DNA of 64,000 bases from assembly GCF_000378445.1 (NCBI RefSeq), contig NZ_KB899698.1, positions 102,462 through 166,461 of the forward strand. The letters run 5' to 3'. The stretch is from Deinococcus aquatilis DSM 23025. GTDB taxonomy: Bacteria; Deinococcota; Deinococci; Deinococcales; Deinococcaceae. Of this stretch, positions 1-7,680 are shown piece by piece. The number at the start of each line of letters is the position of its first letter. Within the stretch, counting starts at the first letter, position 1. The notes beneath the pieces are model-generated. The model was given only the letters and a program-made list of their open reading frames with translations, searched no databases and was not told where the DNA came from. Made by a program: the position numbers and the translations under genes.

Positions 1-494
1 TTTCAGCCAACGACGCCCGGGACGTCTTCGGAGAACAGGCCGTCAGTCGCCTGCATGTCACCGTCAGTCGCCTGAAAGACGCCCTGAAAGCCGTCACCGG
101 CTTCACGGATCCACTCGGCACGGAGCGAGGCAGCTATACCTTGGCGGCCTTCACCATCCGCACCGATATCGACCGCCTGTACCTGATTTCACCCCGCGAA
201 CTGCCGATCGTGTACTTAGCACCTCTTCTGCAAGGCATCCCTGAAACAGAAGTCATCCACGCGTGGAGGCAAGAGTGCCGCCGCATCGTGCAAAAACGCA
301 TCCGAGATGTGAGTCAGAGTCACCCAGAATTGGCTACTCGGCTCAAGGTGACGCTCAGTGCGACGGATCCATTCCTGAAATGGCTGGATCAAGCGCCATA
401 TAGCGCTTCCAGTACGCATGCGCTTCCAGGGCCTGCGCATACGTCTGAGACTGATCCACCACGACGTACTGCCGCACATCCGGATGCGCCATGA
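1..494 (+). CDS. C-terminal part of a winged-helix transcriptional regulator (partial)
   Basis: The frame is already open at the left edge (first whole codon at 3) and stops at 494, so about 163 residues are visible and the N-terminus is missing. The first 45 residues, with [10 protein letters not shown] followed by a GSYTL turn, resemble the recognition helix and wing of an OmpR/SARP-type winged helix. The rest matches no family I recognise and ends in a Pro/Thr/Ala-rich tail. The 3' end overlaps the convergent gene at 355-822 by 140 bp, so one of the two tails may be over-extended. The regulator assignment is an inference from a short stretch. Confidence 0.5.
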   Translation, partial: SANDARDVFGEQAVSRLHVTVSRLKDALKAVTGFTDPLGTERGSYTLAAFTIRTDIDRLYLISPRELPIVYLAPLLQGIPETEVIHAWRQECRRIVQKRIRDVSQSHPELATRLKVTLSATDPFLKWLDQAPYSASSTHALPGPAHTSETDPPRRTAAHPDAP

Positions 495-822
495 CCGTCT
501 TGAACATCATCCCATCCGCCGTTCGCCGACACGTGAAATACGTGCCCAACACCTGATCCCCCACCAGCCCAGTATTCGTAAAACCGAGCTGCCGCTCTTC
601 TACCGTCCAGTACCAATCTGGAATCCGCTCCACGGCCTTGAACTGGTCGGGAGCAAGCATCATGACAGCCTCACCCGCGGGAATCTCGATCGGGTTCAGG
701 TACGTCATCAGAACGTACGTGTGCGTCATCACGGGCACCCCTACAGGGCGCACAGTCAAGTCATGACCCGTTTGTTCCATCTCGTATTCATCTTCGTCGT
801 GTCCATACTCGGCTCCGTTCAT
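355..822 (-). CDS. Hypothetical protein, 155 aa
   Basis: I do not recognise the family. The protein is acidic at the N-terminus and has a long soluble core rich in Tyr, Asp and Val, with no signal peptide or membrane segment. ATG at 822 is chosen because GGAGG lies about 9 nt upstream. A downstream in-frame ATG at 729 would remove a 60-bp head-to-head overlap with the peptidase gene at 763 and is a reasonable alternative. The 3' end overlaps the end of the regulator on the other strand. Confidence 0.5.
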   Translation of the reverse strand: MNGAEYGHDEDEYEMEQTGHDLTVRPVGVPVMTHTYVLMTYLNPIEIPAGEAVMMLAPDQFKAVERIPDWYWTVEERQLGFTNTGLVGDQVLGTYFTCRRTADGMMFKTVMAHPDVRQYVVVDQSQTYAQALEAHAYWKRYMALDPAISGMDPSH

Positions 823-1335
823 GCTGCCTCTCCTCCCGCCGGCTTCGTGCTGTCCGGGATGCCGCTCGTGCACCAAACCTACAATGCCTGCGGCCCCGCC
901 AGCCTCCTGCAAGTCCTGCGCTATTACGGCCTCGGTTCTACCCTCACGCTTGCTGACGTCAGCCGGGCCACACGTCCGAATGATCGAGCGTACATGACAT
1001 CTGCCGCAATTGTAACATTTGCACCGTCCGCCGGATTACAGGCAAAATTATATTCCTTTGGCTCCTTGGAAACTGTCCGGCGGGCTATCCGCGCCCGCCT
1101 GCCCCTGATCGCCCTGCAAAATCATTACGCCGCCTCTGGGGCCGTCATCCCCCACTGGCGCGTCATCGTGGGCTACGACGACGCCCGGCAAGTCGTTTAC
1201 CTGATGGATCCCTTGCTCGGCTACGTCACCATCACCTACCCGGATTTCGAACGGGTCTGGCGCGAGCAACGCGGCCAGTTCGCTGTCCTGTTCCCGCCCA
1301 GTTGGATCAAGATTGTCACTCAAACCATCGGCTAA
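763..1335 (+). CDS. Exported C39-like (papain-fold) cysteine peptidase
   Basis: A signal peptide (MTRLFHLVF through VHA) is followed by a C39-like domain. The catalytic Cys sits in [10 protein letters not shown] with a preceding Gln, the His in [10 protein letters not shown], and the Asp in MDPLLG about 16 residues later. The 190-aa length suits a stand-alone peptidase_C39_2 domain rather than an ABC-transporter fusion. C39 enzymes cleave double-Gly leader peptides or related substrates; here the protein should act outside the cytoplasm, and its substrate is unknown. The start is placed just before the hydrophobic leader because the longer open frame upstream lacks protein-like composition. 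The gene ends 2 bp before the convergent pilus-like gene. Confidence 0.75.
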   Translation: MTRLFHLVFIFVVSILGSVHAASPPAGFVLSGMPLVHQTYNACGPASLLQVLRYYGLGSTLTLADVSRATRPNDRAYMTSAAIVTFAPSAGLQAKLYSFGSLETVRRAIRARLPLIALQNHYAASGAVIPHWRVIVGYDDARQVVYLMDPLLGYVTITYPDFERVWREQRGQFAVLFPPSWIKIVTQTIG

Positions 1336-1337
1336 GG

Positions 1338-2777
1338 TCACTTCTCATACCCAATAAACGCTTCCCGCCACTTGGACGGCAATACAGGCACTCCAGGCGG
1401 TGTGAGGCCTGCCCGAAACCGAGGATCTTGCTGAATCCGCAGCGCCCCCGGCCCACCTGGCGTCCCCGCCACGGAGCCGTAGATGGTCAGGTCATTGGGG
1501 TTCGACAGTGTGCCTGTTGAGATGGCCGCGTGCAGACGTTCGGCTTCCACCCGTACGACTGGACTGATCAACCCCAGCATGTCCTCGCCGCCAACTCCTG
1601 TCATGCAGTTGCTGTCCGTACAACTGGTCTGCACGTACGTCAGGTTGCCTTCTACCCGGAGCGGTTGCAGGCTGCTCACCGTCAACGGTAGACCGATGGA
1701 TGGGCCGTTCGCGTCCAGTGAACTCACCGTGATCGCGTTCGGCACGACGATCATGCCGTCCCAGCGTTCCTGCACGACCACACTCTGTCCGGTGACTGAA
1801 TCCTGTCTCTGAAGGCGCGCGGTCCGGTCTCCATTGCGGGTCGCGGTGTACAACGTGCAATTGCTGCCCTGACAGGCTTGCAGGACTTGCACTCCCTCCA
1901 ACGTGACACCCAACCGCAACACTGAAGCGGCAATGAGCACCGGCGAACTGGGTGCCTGCACCGCCCAGGTCAACCCATACCCGCCAGCGCCTGTGCTAAG
2001 TGATCCACTTTGCAGACACCCGACTGTGAGACACGGCCGCTCGACAGCGGGCGTGAGTTGCATCACTGGGAACGTCGAACTGCCCAAAGTCACACGCTGT
2101 TCCCCCCGGCAATCTGGGGCACTCAATCCACACCCACTGACCGCCACTGCGTCCGTCACCTTCACCGCCCCGTTCAGGGTGAGCTGACCGTCCACCTGCA
2201 CCGTGCCTTGAATATTGATGCGCGGCGATAAGGTCAAGTCTCCCGGCACGTACAGGGTTGTGGCGGCCAACGGGAAGGCGCCGTAGGTCGCGCCCAGCCA
2301 ACCCGTACGAACCGATTGCGGCCCGGTTCCTAGACGCGTGACCAGGACGAAGGGCAGTTGCACGGTGGTCAGGGCCCCAGGTTGCGAGGTCACCGGATCG
2401 AGCCGGATCCCTGCGGGCAAGGCTTGACCACACGCTGTCTGAGTGAAGTAGATCCGGAAGGTCACGGGGCTGCTCGCGGTGGACGTGCGGGTACACCAGC
2501 TGTCGGCGATCTGTTGAGCAGCGCGGGTCAAAGCAGTGGGATCATTCGGCGTTTCCGGCAAGCTCCGGACAATGCGGGTGGCGTTCGCGGCCAGGAGGCG
2601 TCCGGCGTAGCTGAGATCATTGCGGGCGGTGACAGAGGCAAGGGTGCTGTCCACGAAAGCGCGGGTTTGGGTCGTGCGGGCTTCGGTAACACGGAAGAGT
2701 CCGGCGGCGAGCAGGGCAAAGACGGCGAAGAGGATCAAAGCCCAGACCAGGCTGAAGGCAGCAGTGCGGTGGCGCAT
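1338..2777 (-). CDS. Type IV pilus-associated surface protein (PilX-like), 479 aa
   Basis: The N-terminus has a short basic tail and one hydrophobic helix (about residues 7-26, LVWALILFAVFALLAAGLF) followed by a polar helical stretch. This is the layout of PilX-type minor pilins and pilus assembly proteins, although a clear G/FTLIE cleavage site is not evident. The long C-terminal part is Thr/Ser/Val-rich with paired cysteines, as in extracellular beta-rich proteins. ATG at 2777 lies 9 bp downstream of a shared 22-bp promoter element with no Shine-Dalgarno, so a leaderless mRNA is likely. The same element precedes the pilin operons, which supports the pilus assignment. Confidence 0.6.
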   Translation of the reverse strand: MRHRTAAFSLVWALILFAVFALLAAGLFRVTEARTTQTRAFVDSTLASVTARNDLSYAGRLLAANATRIVRSLPETPNDPTALTRAAQQIADSWCTRTSTASSPVTFRIYFTQTACGQALPAGIRLDPVTSQPGALTTVQLPFVLVTRLGTGPQSVRTGWLGATYGAFPLAATTLYVPGDLTLSPRINIQGTVQVDGQLTLNGAVKVTDAVAVSGCGLSAPDCRGEQRVTLGSSTFPVMQLTPAVERPCLTVGCLQSGSLSTGAGGYGLTWAVQAPSSPVLIAASVLRLGVTLEGVQVLQACQGSNCTLYTATRNGDRTARLQRQDSVTGQSVVVQERWDGMIVVPNAITVSSLDANGPSIGLPLTVSSLQPLRVEGNLTYVQTSCTDSNCMTGVGGEDMLGLISPVVRVEAERLHAAISTGTLSNPNDLTIYGSVAGTPGGPGALRIQQDPRFRAGLTPPGVPVLPSKWREAFIGYEK

Positions 2778-2786
2778 GCCTTCACA

Positions 2787-2808
2787 GTGAAGGGGCTGGG
2801 GGTGACGC
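2787..2808 (-). promoter_or_regulatory. Shared 22-bp promoter element, copy 1
   Basis: Read on the gene strand it begins GCGTCACCCC and ends TTCAC, 9 bp before the ATG of the pilus-like gene at 2777. It is identical to the copy at 49179-49200. Confidence 0.7.
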
Positions 2809-3200
2809 AGGGAAGACGCTCAAAGTCGGCCCAGTTCGACCTGAAAGATCACCCTCACAGAAAGGCCGTGAAGGGGCCTGCAAGAGCGATCCTGCATCAA
2901 CGGGACATGCATAGACTCAGAGGGGCCAAATTGAGCCGCTCAGGAGCCGTTGGGGCGGAAGGGGGGTCTCGGCCCACTCCTGCTTGAGTCTCTCGGTCTG
3001 TTCGCCCGTGCTGCTGTCCCATCAGGCAGGCGAGCGCACCGTCCAACGAACCTGCAGCACTTCGGGAAGGGCAGTCCTCGGCCGCTCAGGTCTTTGAAAC
3101 TTCCAAGGGTCTACCTGCCGGAACATCCAGCACTCCGGTCTCTCCGACCCGGGCCCGCTCAGAGGATCGTGACCAAGAATTTTCGGCTCCTTGCTGGTGC

Positions 3201-3239
3201 TGCATTCTTTTAAAAGCTCTTAAAGATAAAAAGAATGCA
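3201..3239. repeat. AT-rich inverted repeat
   Basis: Two perfect 11-bp arms (TGCATTCTTTT and its complement) flank a 17-bp centre containing TAAAAGCTCTTAAAG. Almost the same centre, TTTTAAAAGCTATTAAAAG, sits beside the rep-gene iterons near 6490-6508, so this may mark a second replication or partition control site. Confidence 0.5.
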
Positions 3240-3290
3240 ATGCAGCATAGGGCCAAAAAATATGCTGTTTCACACGGTCTTTTTTGGGCA

Positions 3291-3364
3291 ATCAACGAAA
3301 AACGGCAACGGGAAAATACGAAATCAACAAAAAACGGCAACGCGATCAACGAAAAACGGCAACG
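3291..3364. repeat. Three 20-bp direct repeats (iteron-like)
   Basis: Copies at 3291-3310, 3323-3342 and 3345-3364 share ATCAACRAAAAACGGCAACG. Copies 1 and 3 are identical and copy 2 differs at one base. The starts are 32 and 22 bp apart. They differ in sequence from the iterons at 6571-6882. A binding site for a replication or partition protein is an inference. Confidence 0.6.
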
Positions 3365-3433
3365 GCAATGAGACCAAAAAAGACACCTAAGAGTCCTCCT
3401 CTGGGGTGCCTTCTTGAGATACTGACGTTCAGG

Positions 3434-3661
3434 TCAGTCCAGTTCTTGATCCCATTTGCCAACTTGTTTCTGCAGTTCCAACGTCGATAGGGCCAGACAA
3501 CTGCGCACGGTCTCTAAATTCAGTTTGCCTAGTTGCACCCAGCGCGTTATCCGCTTCCCCTGCTCGGGCGTAAACCGCCTTCTATTACCTCTAAAAACCG
3601 TGTATTCTGTGTCCTGTCCGATTGGGACGGGGATTATGACAACGGGGATCAGGGAGGCCAC
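3434..3661 (-). CDS. Hypothetical small protein, possibly helix-turn-helix, 75 aa
   Basis: The residues after position 25 (GNRRRFTPEQGKRITRWVQL and on) are basic and predicted helical, with a spacing reminiscent of small helix-turn-helix proteins. The first 20 residues are hydrophobic and Pro-rich. The gene ends 70 bp from the direct repeats at 3291-3364, a possible target. I do not recognise a family, and the gene call rests on composition and context only. Confidence 0.35.
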   Translation of the reverse strand: MASLIPVVIIPVPIGQDTEYTVFRGNRRRFTPEQGKRITRWVQLGKLNLETVRSCLALSTLELQKQVGKWDQELD

Positions 3662-3722
3662 CCCTCGTACAAGAGGTCGGGCCGCACTGCTTCAACAGTG
3701 TGGCCCGGAAAGGTGGTGCTTC

Positions 3723-3863
3723 TTGAAACAGCACAAGAAAGCTACCAAAAAAAGGAAACAAGTTCAACTGGCGCAGGCACAAAAGTGGGCGGCTCTCGTG
3801 GCTTCCATTCTTTTGGCGCTGAAAACGTTGGTTGAGCTGATCCAACTCCTCGGCCTCGGTTAA
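3723..3863 (+). CDS. Small basic-hydrophobic peptide, 46 aa
   Basis: From a TTG at 3723 the frame encodes a strongly basic N-terminus (KQHKKATKKRKQ) followed by an amphipathic to hydrophobic helix rich in Leu, Ala and Val that could span or coat the membrane. A purine-rich AAAGGTGG lies just upstream, and a rho-independent terminator follows 45 bp after the stop, which supports a real transcription unit. Small cationic membrane peptides on plasmids are often type I toxins or bacteriocin-like, but nothing here proves that. Confidence 0.35.
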   Translation: MKQHKKATKKRKQVQLAQAQKWAALVASILLALKTLVELIQLLGLG

Positions 3864-3906
3864 GCCTCTCGTGCGCCCCTCCGTCGCGTCACTCGCCCCA
3901 AAACGA

Positions 3907-3935
3907 CACCCCCGGCCACCGCTGGGGGATTTTTC
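3907..3935 (+). terminator. Rho-independent terminator
   Basis: A CCCCC/GGGGG stem (3909-3913 with 3924-3928) is followed by TTTTT at 3930-3934, downstream of the small plus-strand peptide gene. Confidence 0.65.
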
Positions 3936-4032
3936 TTGATCCGAACCTCAGCTTGTCAGCCCATGCTGCTGTACCGCCGCGCCAAAACAGGTATCAACGC
4001 GCGGCAGGAGACAACGACTCCACCACTTGATA

Positions 4033-4290
4033 TCAGTACCGCTGAAACTCACCCTGAGCGTCATACTGCTTGTGTCGCCTTACTTTAACCCGCTGCCCGG
4101 TAGGGTATTCCACGACTAGGCCATCTTCGGAGTACACAATGGGCAAACCTCCCATCAGCAATTCAGGCACGTGGGGCGCGTACCCCAGTTGACGCAGACG
4201 AAGGCGCATATCTTCAGGCAAGGCCTCGCTGCGGTACATGATGTCGGGATTTTGCACGGGCAGCAACATTGAATTTTTAAGGGCAGCCAT
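4033..4290 (-). CDS. Hypothetical protein, 85 aa
   Basis: I do not recognise the family. It is a small soluble protein whose C-terminus (GLVVEYPTGQRVKVRRHKQY) is basic and beta-like. ATG at 4290 has an excellent Shine-Dalgarno, AAGGAG, 7 nt upstream. It lies 36 bp downstream of the mazF-like gene on the same strand and may be transcribed with the toxin-antitoxin pair, suggesting a plasmid-maintenance neighbourhood. Confidence 0.6.
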   Translation of the reverse strand: MAALKNSMLLPVQNPDIMYRSEALPEDMRLRLRQLGYAPHVPELLMGGLPIVYSEDGLVVEYPTGQRVKVRRHKQYDAQGEFQRY

Positions 4291-4326
4291 ACCAGCTCCT
4301 TTGGGTGCGGCCTACCGAGCACTCGG

Positions 4327-4677
4327 TCAGGGCAGGCCCATCACGAGTAACAGCCCAGCATCCAAGAGTTGCCTGCTGACGTCGTCCAGCCTGCCACGGC
4401 GGCGCTCTAAGCGAATCTTATCCACCACGAGAACCTGTGAAACATTGATCACGCTGTCGTTCCGCAGGCCATTCAGAGCATCGGCCAATAGCACAACGTT
4501 GCCGGGTGCGCTGCCAAGTTTAAGGTTGGACGTCAGTATGGCCACCAGAACGGTCTTGATCAAGCTCGCGTTGAACACGTCACTGGACACGATCACGACT
4601 GGGCCATGTCCGTACGGTTCCGCGTTCTCGCGCTCAATCAAGGGGAACTCAATGTCCCAGATTTCCCCTCGCTTCAA
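4327..4677 (-). CDS. mazF: MazF/PemK-type mRNA endoribonuclease toxin
   Basis: This 116-aa protein has the MazF/PemK fold signature: N-terminal KRGEIWDIEFP, then GHGPVVIVSSDVFN containing the conserved strand and Ser, and VLVAILTSN. These toxins cleave mRNA at short recognition sequences and are neutralised by the partner antitoxin. Its ATG overlaps the stop of the upstream antitoxin gene by 4 bp (ATGA), the standard coupled arrangement. On a replicon with an iteron origin the likely role is post-segregational stabilisation. Confidence 0.88.
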   Translation of the reverse strand: MKRGEIWDIEFPLIERENAEPYGHGPVVIVSSDVFNASLIKTVLVAILTSNLKLGSAPGNVVLLADALNGLRNDSVINVSQVLVVDKIRLERRRGRLDDVSRQLLDAGLLLVMGLP

Positions 4678-4910
4678 TTCTCGACCCGACGCAACGCGGT
4701 GAAGCCGAGTTCACGAATTTCTGGTGACAGGGAGCTGTCTTCCTCGGCATACAGGGCATCTAATTGGGCTGTGATGCCAGTGTCCTCGTGTTGGGAGAGA
4801 TAGGTTTCAAGTGCCGTGGCATAGAGCTCGCTTCGGGATAAACGCTTCACCTGGGCAAAACGTTCGGCCCGCTCAAATAAGCCATCTGACAGGGAGATCG
4901 CTGTTTTCAT
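4674..4910 (-). CDS. Ribbon-helix-helix antitoxin of the MazF pair
   Basis: This 78-aa protein starts MKTAISLSDGLFERAERFA followed by SRSELYATALETYL, the strand-helix-turn-helix of MetJ/Arc-type antitoxins. The C-terminal 35 residues are acidic and probably wrap the toxin. It is the first gene of the pair and has a near-perfect palindrome immediately upstream (4917-4934), consistent with autoregulation. Confidence 0.85.
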   Translation of the reverse strand: MKTAISLSDGLFERAERFAQVKRLSRSELYATALETYLSQHEDTGITAQLDALYAEEDSSLSPEIRELGFTALRRVEN

Positions 4911-4916
4911 TCCTCA

Positions 4917-4934
4917 GTATAACAAAAGTTATAC
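4917..4934 (-). promoter_or_regulatory. Operator/promoter palindrome of the toxin-antitoxin pair
   Basis: A perfect inverted repeat, GTATAAC-TTTT-GTTATAC, ends 6 bp before the antitoxin ATG. Its TATAAC/TATAC halves can also serve as a -10 box, so antitoxin binding would block transcription directly. Confidence 0.6.
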
Positions 4935-4988
4935 CCCACCTCAAGCGGCGACATCAATCAACTGCTCTAAAAAATGGAGCAACAGAAG

Positions 4989-5014
4989 CGGGCCGACCAG
5001 TGAGTGTCGGCCCG
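4989..5014 (-). terminator. Terminator downstream of rep
   Basis: A perfect 9-bp stem (CGGGCCGAC with its complement) and an 8-nt loop lie 19 bp past the rep stop. A T-rich run follows further on in the minus direction. Confidence 0.55.
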
Positions 5015-5032
5015 TGCTGCAGTACTGCCTCG

Positions 5033-6391
5033 TTACGCGGTCGAGCGCACCACCCAGCGGTTAATTACTTCTGCGGGCTGAGGATGAGCCACTAACCCGG
5101 TCACCTCCATAGGTGTCACCCGCCCCTGCGCGTGCATAGCCATGACCACGGCCTCCTCAGCGGCACTAATTTTCTCACGGTTGACCAAGGACGCGAGAAT
5201 GCTCCGCACCATGCCGTCGCTGTCCGTCGGTGGTTCAACCAGATCTTTGGGAGGAGCCGCTGGCAACACTTTGGAGGAAGGCAAGACACGGCCATTGATG
5301 ACAGGAGAAGCTTCAGGCAGAGGATAATTCTCAGGTGTCCGCAAAATGGTCGTCAGGAGAGCGGCCTGTCCTCTGACCTTGGTGCCGCGGGCGAGCGCAT
5401 GATCAAAACGTTTTACTGCATCCTCCACATGAGAACGGCCAAATTCAGCTGCTAAAGCGCGGGCGCGTTCCAAACCAAAACCCCGCTGCGTCAACAGAGC
5501 GACAAGATCAGCAGGAGGACTCTTTTCTTGATCGGGATTAAAAATATATTTGACCTCACAGTTTTTACCCCTGCCTGAATATTCAACAGCTTGCAAAAAC
5601 TTGTGGTCTAGGAGTTCCTGATGTGCACGTTTCAAATACCTACGAATATCGCTGGCATCGGAATTCCTATACCCCAAAAACTCCCCCCAACTCAAAACAG
5701 GTAATTTGACCCACGGAAGCGGAGCCGCAGATTCATCAGGATCACGGACTTCTTCCAGAATTCTATAAAGACTTCTCGCCACAACTGTATCTATTTGTTG
5801 ATACAGGTCCATATCAAAAGCGCGAGTATATCCACTTCTGATGTTATCAATCAGGGTTTGAGGCAATTGAATACGGATATAGCTCTCAGCGCCGAGAGCG
5901 ATATTGCCAAATTCATCGACTTCACCGACAGTTCGGACATCAGAAATTAGATTAAATTGATAACGAATTCCACGGCTGCGTTGAGACTTGGAGGCATTCA
6001 GCCATCCTTGTTTGACCTCATAAGAATTGTTTCGCATGCGGTCCAACGATTCCGTCAGTATCTTGTAATTCTGTCCACCATCAGACAATCCCACCATAGT
6101 AAGTAATCTGTACCCTGTCGTCAGGATGGCCCCATTCTCGGGCATCCCCTGCTCAATGAAGAGTGAGATAAATGCTGCCGCAATGTCATTGTCGATGCCA
6201 TGCGGCACAGTAAAACCATTGTTTGCGGTGCAGGTGATAGACGTCGTGATTCCAAAAATATCGTTTGAGACCACCTGGCGACTAAAGCTTGTTCGACTGG
6301 CGTCGACATTTTGGACAGCCAAGATCAGGCCGAGCTGAATCAGATTCCGCTCGTATTGGATGCGAGTCACGACTGCACCTTCTTTGACCAT
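5033..6391 (-). CDS. Plasmid replication initiator protein (RPA-domain family)
   Basis: This 452-aa protein resembles the replication initiator protein A family found on Deinococcus and Thermus plasmids: an N-terminal winged-helix-like region (YERNLIQLGLILAVQN), a central NGAILTTGYRLLTMVGLSDGG segment and a second winged-helix region around GWLNASKSQRSRG. It should bind the ten iterons at 6571-6882 and open the origin. Start choice is open: ATG 6391 has no Shine-Dalgarno, whereas GTG 6370 (residue 8) has GAAGG upstream and overlaps a 13-codon leader frame by GTGA. A shared promoter element lies at 6419-6440, tying plasmid replication to the pilus genes. Confidence 0.8.
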   Translation of the reverse strand: MVKEGAVVTRIQYERNLIQLGLILAVQNVDASRTSFSRQVVSNDIFGITTSITCTANNGFTVPHGIDNDIAAAFISLFIEQGMPENGAILTTGYRLLTMVGLSDGGQNYKILTESLDRMRNNSYEVKQGWLNASKSQRSRGIRYQFNLISDVRTVGEVDEFGNIALGAESYIRIQLPQTLIDNIRSGYTRAFDMDLYQQIDTVVARSLYRILEEVRDPDESAAPLPWVKLPVLSWGEFLGYRNSDASDIRRYLKRAHQELLDHKFLQAVEYSGRGKNCEVKYIFNPDQEKSPPADLVALLTQRGFGLERARALAAEFGRSHVEDAVKRFDHALARGTKVRGQAALLTTILRTPENYPLPEASPVINGRVLPSSKVLPAAPPKDLVEPPTDSDGMVRSILASLVNREKISAAEEAVVMAMHAQGRVTPMEVTGLVAHPQPAEVINRWVVRSTA

Positions 6392-6408
6392 GGAAACATT
6401 CTACTCAT
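6367..6408 (-). CDS. Putative 13-codon leader peptide coupled to rep
   Basis: ATG at 6408 lies 10 bp from the shared promoter element, the same spacing as at leaderless pilus genes, and opens a frame of 13 sense codons (MSRMFPWSKKVQS). Its stop overlaps GTG 6370 of rep as GTGA. This fits translational coupling from a leaderless upstream frame, but no conservation data support it. Confidence 0.35.
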   Translation of the reverse strand: MSRMFPWSKKVQS

Positions 6409-6418
6409 AGACCAAAGG

Positions 6419-6440
6419 GTGAGGGGGCTGGGGGTGACGC
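6419..6440 (-). promoter_or_regulatory. Shared 22-bp promoter element, copy 2 (rep)
   Basis: Identical over all 22 bp to the copies at 12785-12806, 45037-45058 and 49937-49958. It lies 10 bp upstream of the leader ATG at 6408 and 27 bp upstream of ATG 6391. Confidence 0.7.
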
Positions 6441-6477
6441 AACTGATGCGAGGATAAGAGTCCCCTCTGTCCTTGTT

Positions 6478-6530
6478 GATGATCAATCTTTTTAAAAGCT
6501 ATTAAAAGAAATGATGATCATCATCAGAGT
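6478..6530. other. AT-rich segment of the replication origin
   Basis: This short AT-rich stretch contains TTTTTAAAAGCTATTAAAAG between GATGATCA-type repeats and sits between the rep promoter and the iterons. It is the best candidate for the DNA-unwinding element in an otherwise GC-rich region. A close relative of its core occurs at 3207-3226. Confidence 0.45.
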
Positions 6531-6570
6531 CAGGCGCAGTAGGCCGTCTAGAGCGCAATTTTCCCTCTGA

Positions 6571-6882
6571 ATCCCACCAAGTTCCGGTAGTTTGTTTGCC
6601 TTATCCCACCAAGTTCCGGTACCTTTTCTGCCCAATCCCACCAAGTTCCGGTAATCGGACACCTCCAACCCCACCAACTTCCGGTAGCCGGAAGTGCCCT
6701 ATCCCACCAAGTTCCGGCATCTCTTCTACCCTATCCCACCAAGTTCCGGTAGTCGGCGACCTCCAATCCCACCAAGTTCCGGTAGCTGAAAGCGCCCAAT
6801 CCCACCAAGTTCCGGTAGCTCTTCTGCCCAATCCCACCAAGTTCCGGTAGTCGGCGACCTCCAATCCCACCAAGTTCCGGTA
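6571..6882. repeat. Replication origin iterons, ten copies
   Basis: Ten copies of the 19-bp iteron ATCCCACCAAGTTCCGGTA start at 6571, 6603, 6635, 6668, 6701, 6733, 6766, 6799, 6831 and 6864. Spacing is 32-33 bp, about three helical turns, so all face the same side of the helix. Eight are perfect; the copy at 6668 has two changes and that at 6701 one. The 13-14-bp linkers recur every third iteron (types ending CTGCCCA, CGACCTCCA and GCGCCCA), giving a 98-bp higher-order unit. With rep immediately downstream this is the plasmid oriV. Confidence 0.88.
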
Positions 6883-7127
6883 GTCCAGTACATCAAACAG
6901 GGTCATTTTCTAGAAGCTCGTGCCTGAAATCATCGCGTGATTCTCTCCACACTCTGGGGGTCGTGCTTGACTTGGGAGCGCGGTGATGCTCCAAAGAGGA
7001 GAGAGGGCGAGATGGTATTGCACGGCCCCGGCCCTACGCGGCCACCTACTCGTGCAGCCTGTCTTGCTCTCTCACCTTTGTTTTCAACTCGCTCTGCCGC
7101 AGTTAGACCTACTCTGGAGGTTCCCCC

Positions 7128-7619
7128 ATGAAACAGTCTTTCAAGCCTCCCCTGGCCCTCCTGGTCCCCTTCATCCTCTCTGCCTGTGCGCCCGTACTGC
7201 ATACACCGCTGGTCACCGTTGTTGACGGCTTCACCCTTGCCCCTGGCCAACGCTGGGAAGTCACCGCCCAAGGCGGCCAAGGCTACAGCGACGCCGCTAC
7301 CTTCGAGCTGGTTTCAGTCACCAAAGCAAGCAACGACAGCGGCTTCGATTACCGAACAAAGCGCCCTGATGCTAGAGTTCTATATTCAGATTTGGTGGGC
7401 CCCTATCCAGTTTATATCAGTGCTTATTGGCACTCCACTGGGACTAAAACTAAAGGAGCTACAAGTAGTTGTGATTTACGTTCTCCAAAGCTTTCTAGCC
7501 TTAATCCTCCTACATTTGAAGGTCGTTGGTCTATCAGTCTCAAAGCATCAAACCAGTATCTTCTAACAGGAGATACTAAAGGTACAGGTACCTGCACTAT
7601 AAAACTCGTTCAAGATTGA
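7128..7619 (+). CDS. Lipoprotein of unknown function, 163 aa
   Basis: A type II signal peptide with lipobox LSAC (Cys about residue 21) predicts attachment to a membrane by lipidation. The remaining ~140 residues look beta-rich with several cysteines and match no family I recognise. GGAGG lies 6 nt before the ATG. The gene is isolated between the plasmid origin and the IS element, and its 3' half is lower in GC than its neighbours, which hints at separate acquisition. Confidence 0.7.
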   Translation: MKQSFKPPLALLVPFILSACAPVLHTPLVTVVDGFTLAPGQRWEVTAQGGQGYSDAATFELVSVTKASNDSGFDYRTKRPDARVLYSDLVGPYPVYISAYWHSTGTKTKGATSSCDLRSPKLSSLNPPTFEGRWSISLKASNQYLLTGDTKGTGTCTIKLVQD

Positions 7620-7639
7620 GACTAAATCCTGCGAAAGAA

Positions 7640-7664
7640 GTGCCCCACTGACGAAGTGGGGCAC
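7640..7664. terminator. Bidirectional terminator-like hairpin
   Basis: A perfect 10-bp stem (GTGCCCCACT with its complement) has a 5-nt loop. It serves the plus-strand lipoprotein gene and, before the IS inserted, would have ended the minor-pilin operon arriving on the minus strand. Confidence 0.65.
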
Positions 7665-7680
7665 TGTCATTTCTATCCGA

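Larger units (their letters stand above)
2809..3433. other. Non-coding region with repeats, 625 bp
   Basis: No convincing gene is visible. It holds an AT-rich inverted repeat (3201-3239), three 20-bp direct repeats (3291-3364), and at 2856-2876 a 21-bp segment (CACAGAAAGGCCGTGAAGG plus GG) repeated with one mismatch at 45162-45182, also upstream of a pilus gene. Confidence 0.5.

Noticed and set aside
6571..6882. Regularly spaced repeats resembling a CRISPR array
   Set aside because: The repeat is 19 bp with 13-14-bp linkers that are themselves repeated, there are no cas genes, and a rep gene is adjacent. These are iterons.
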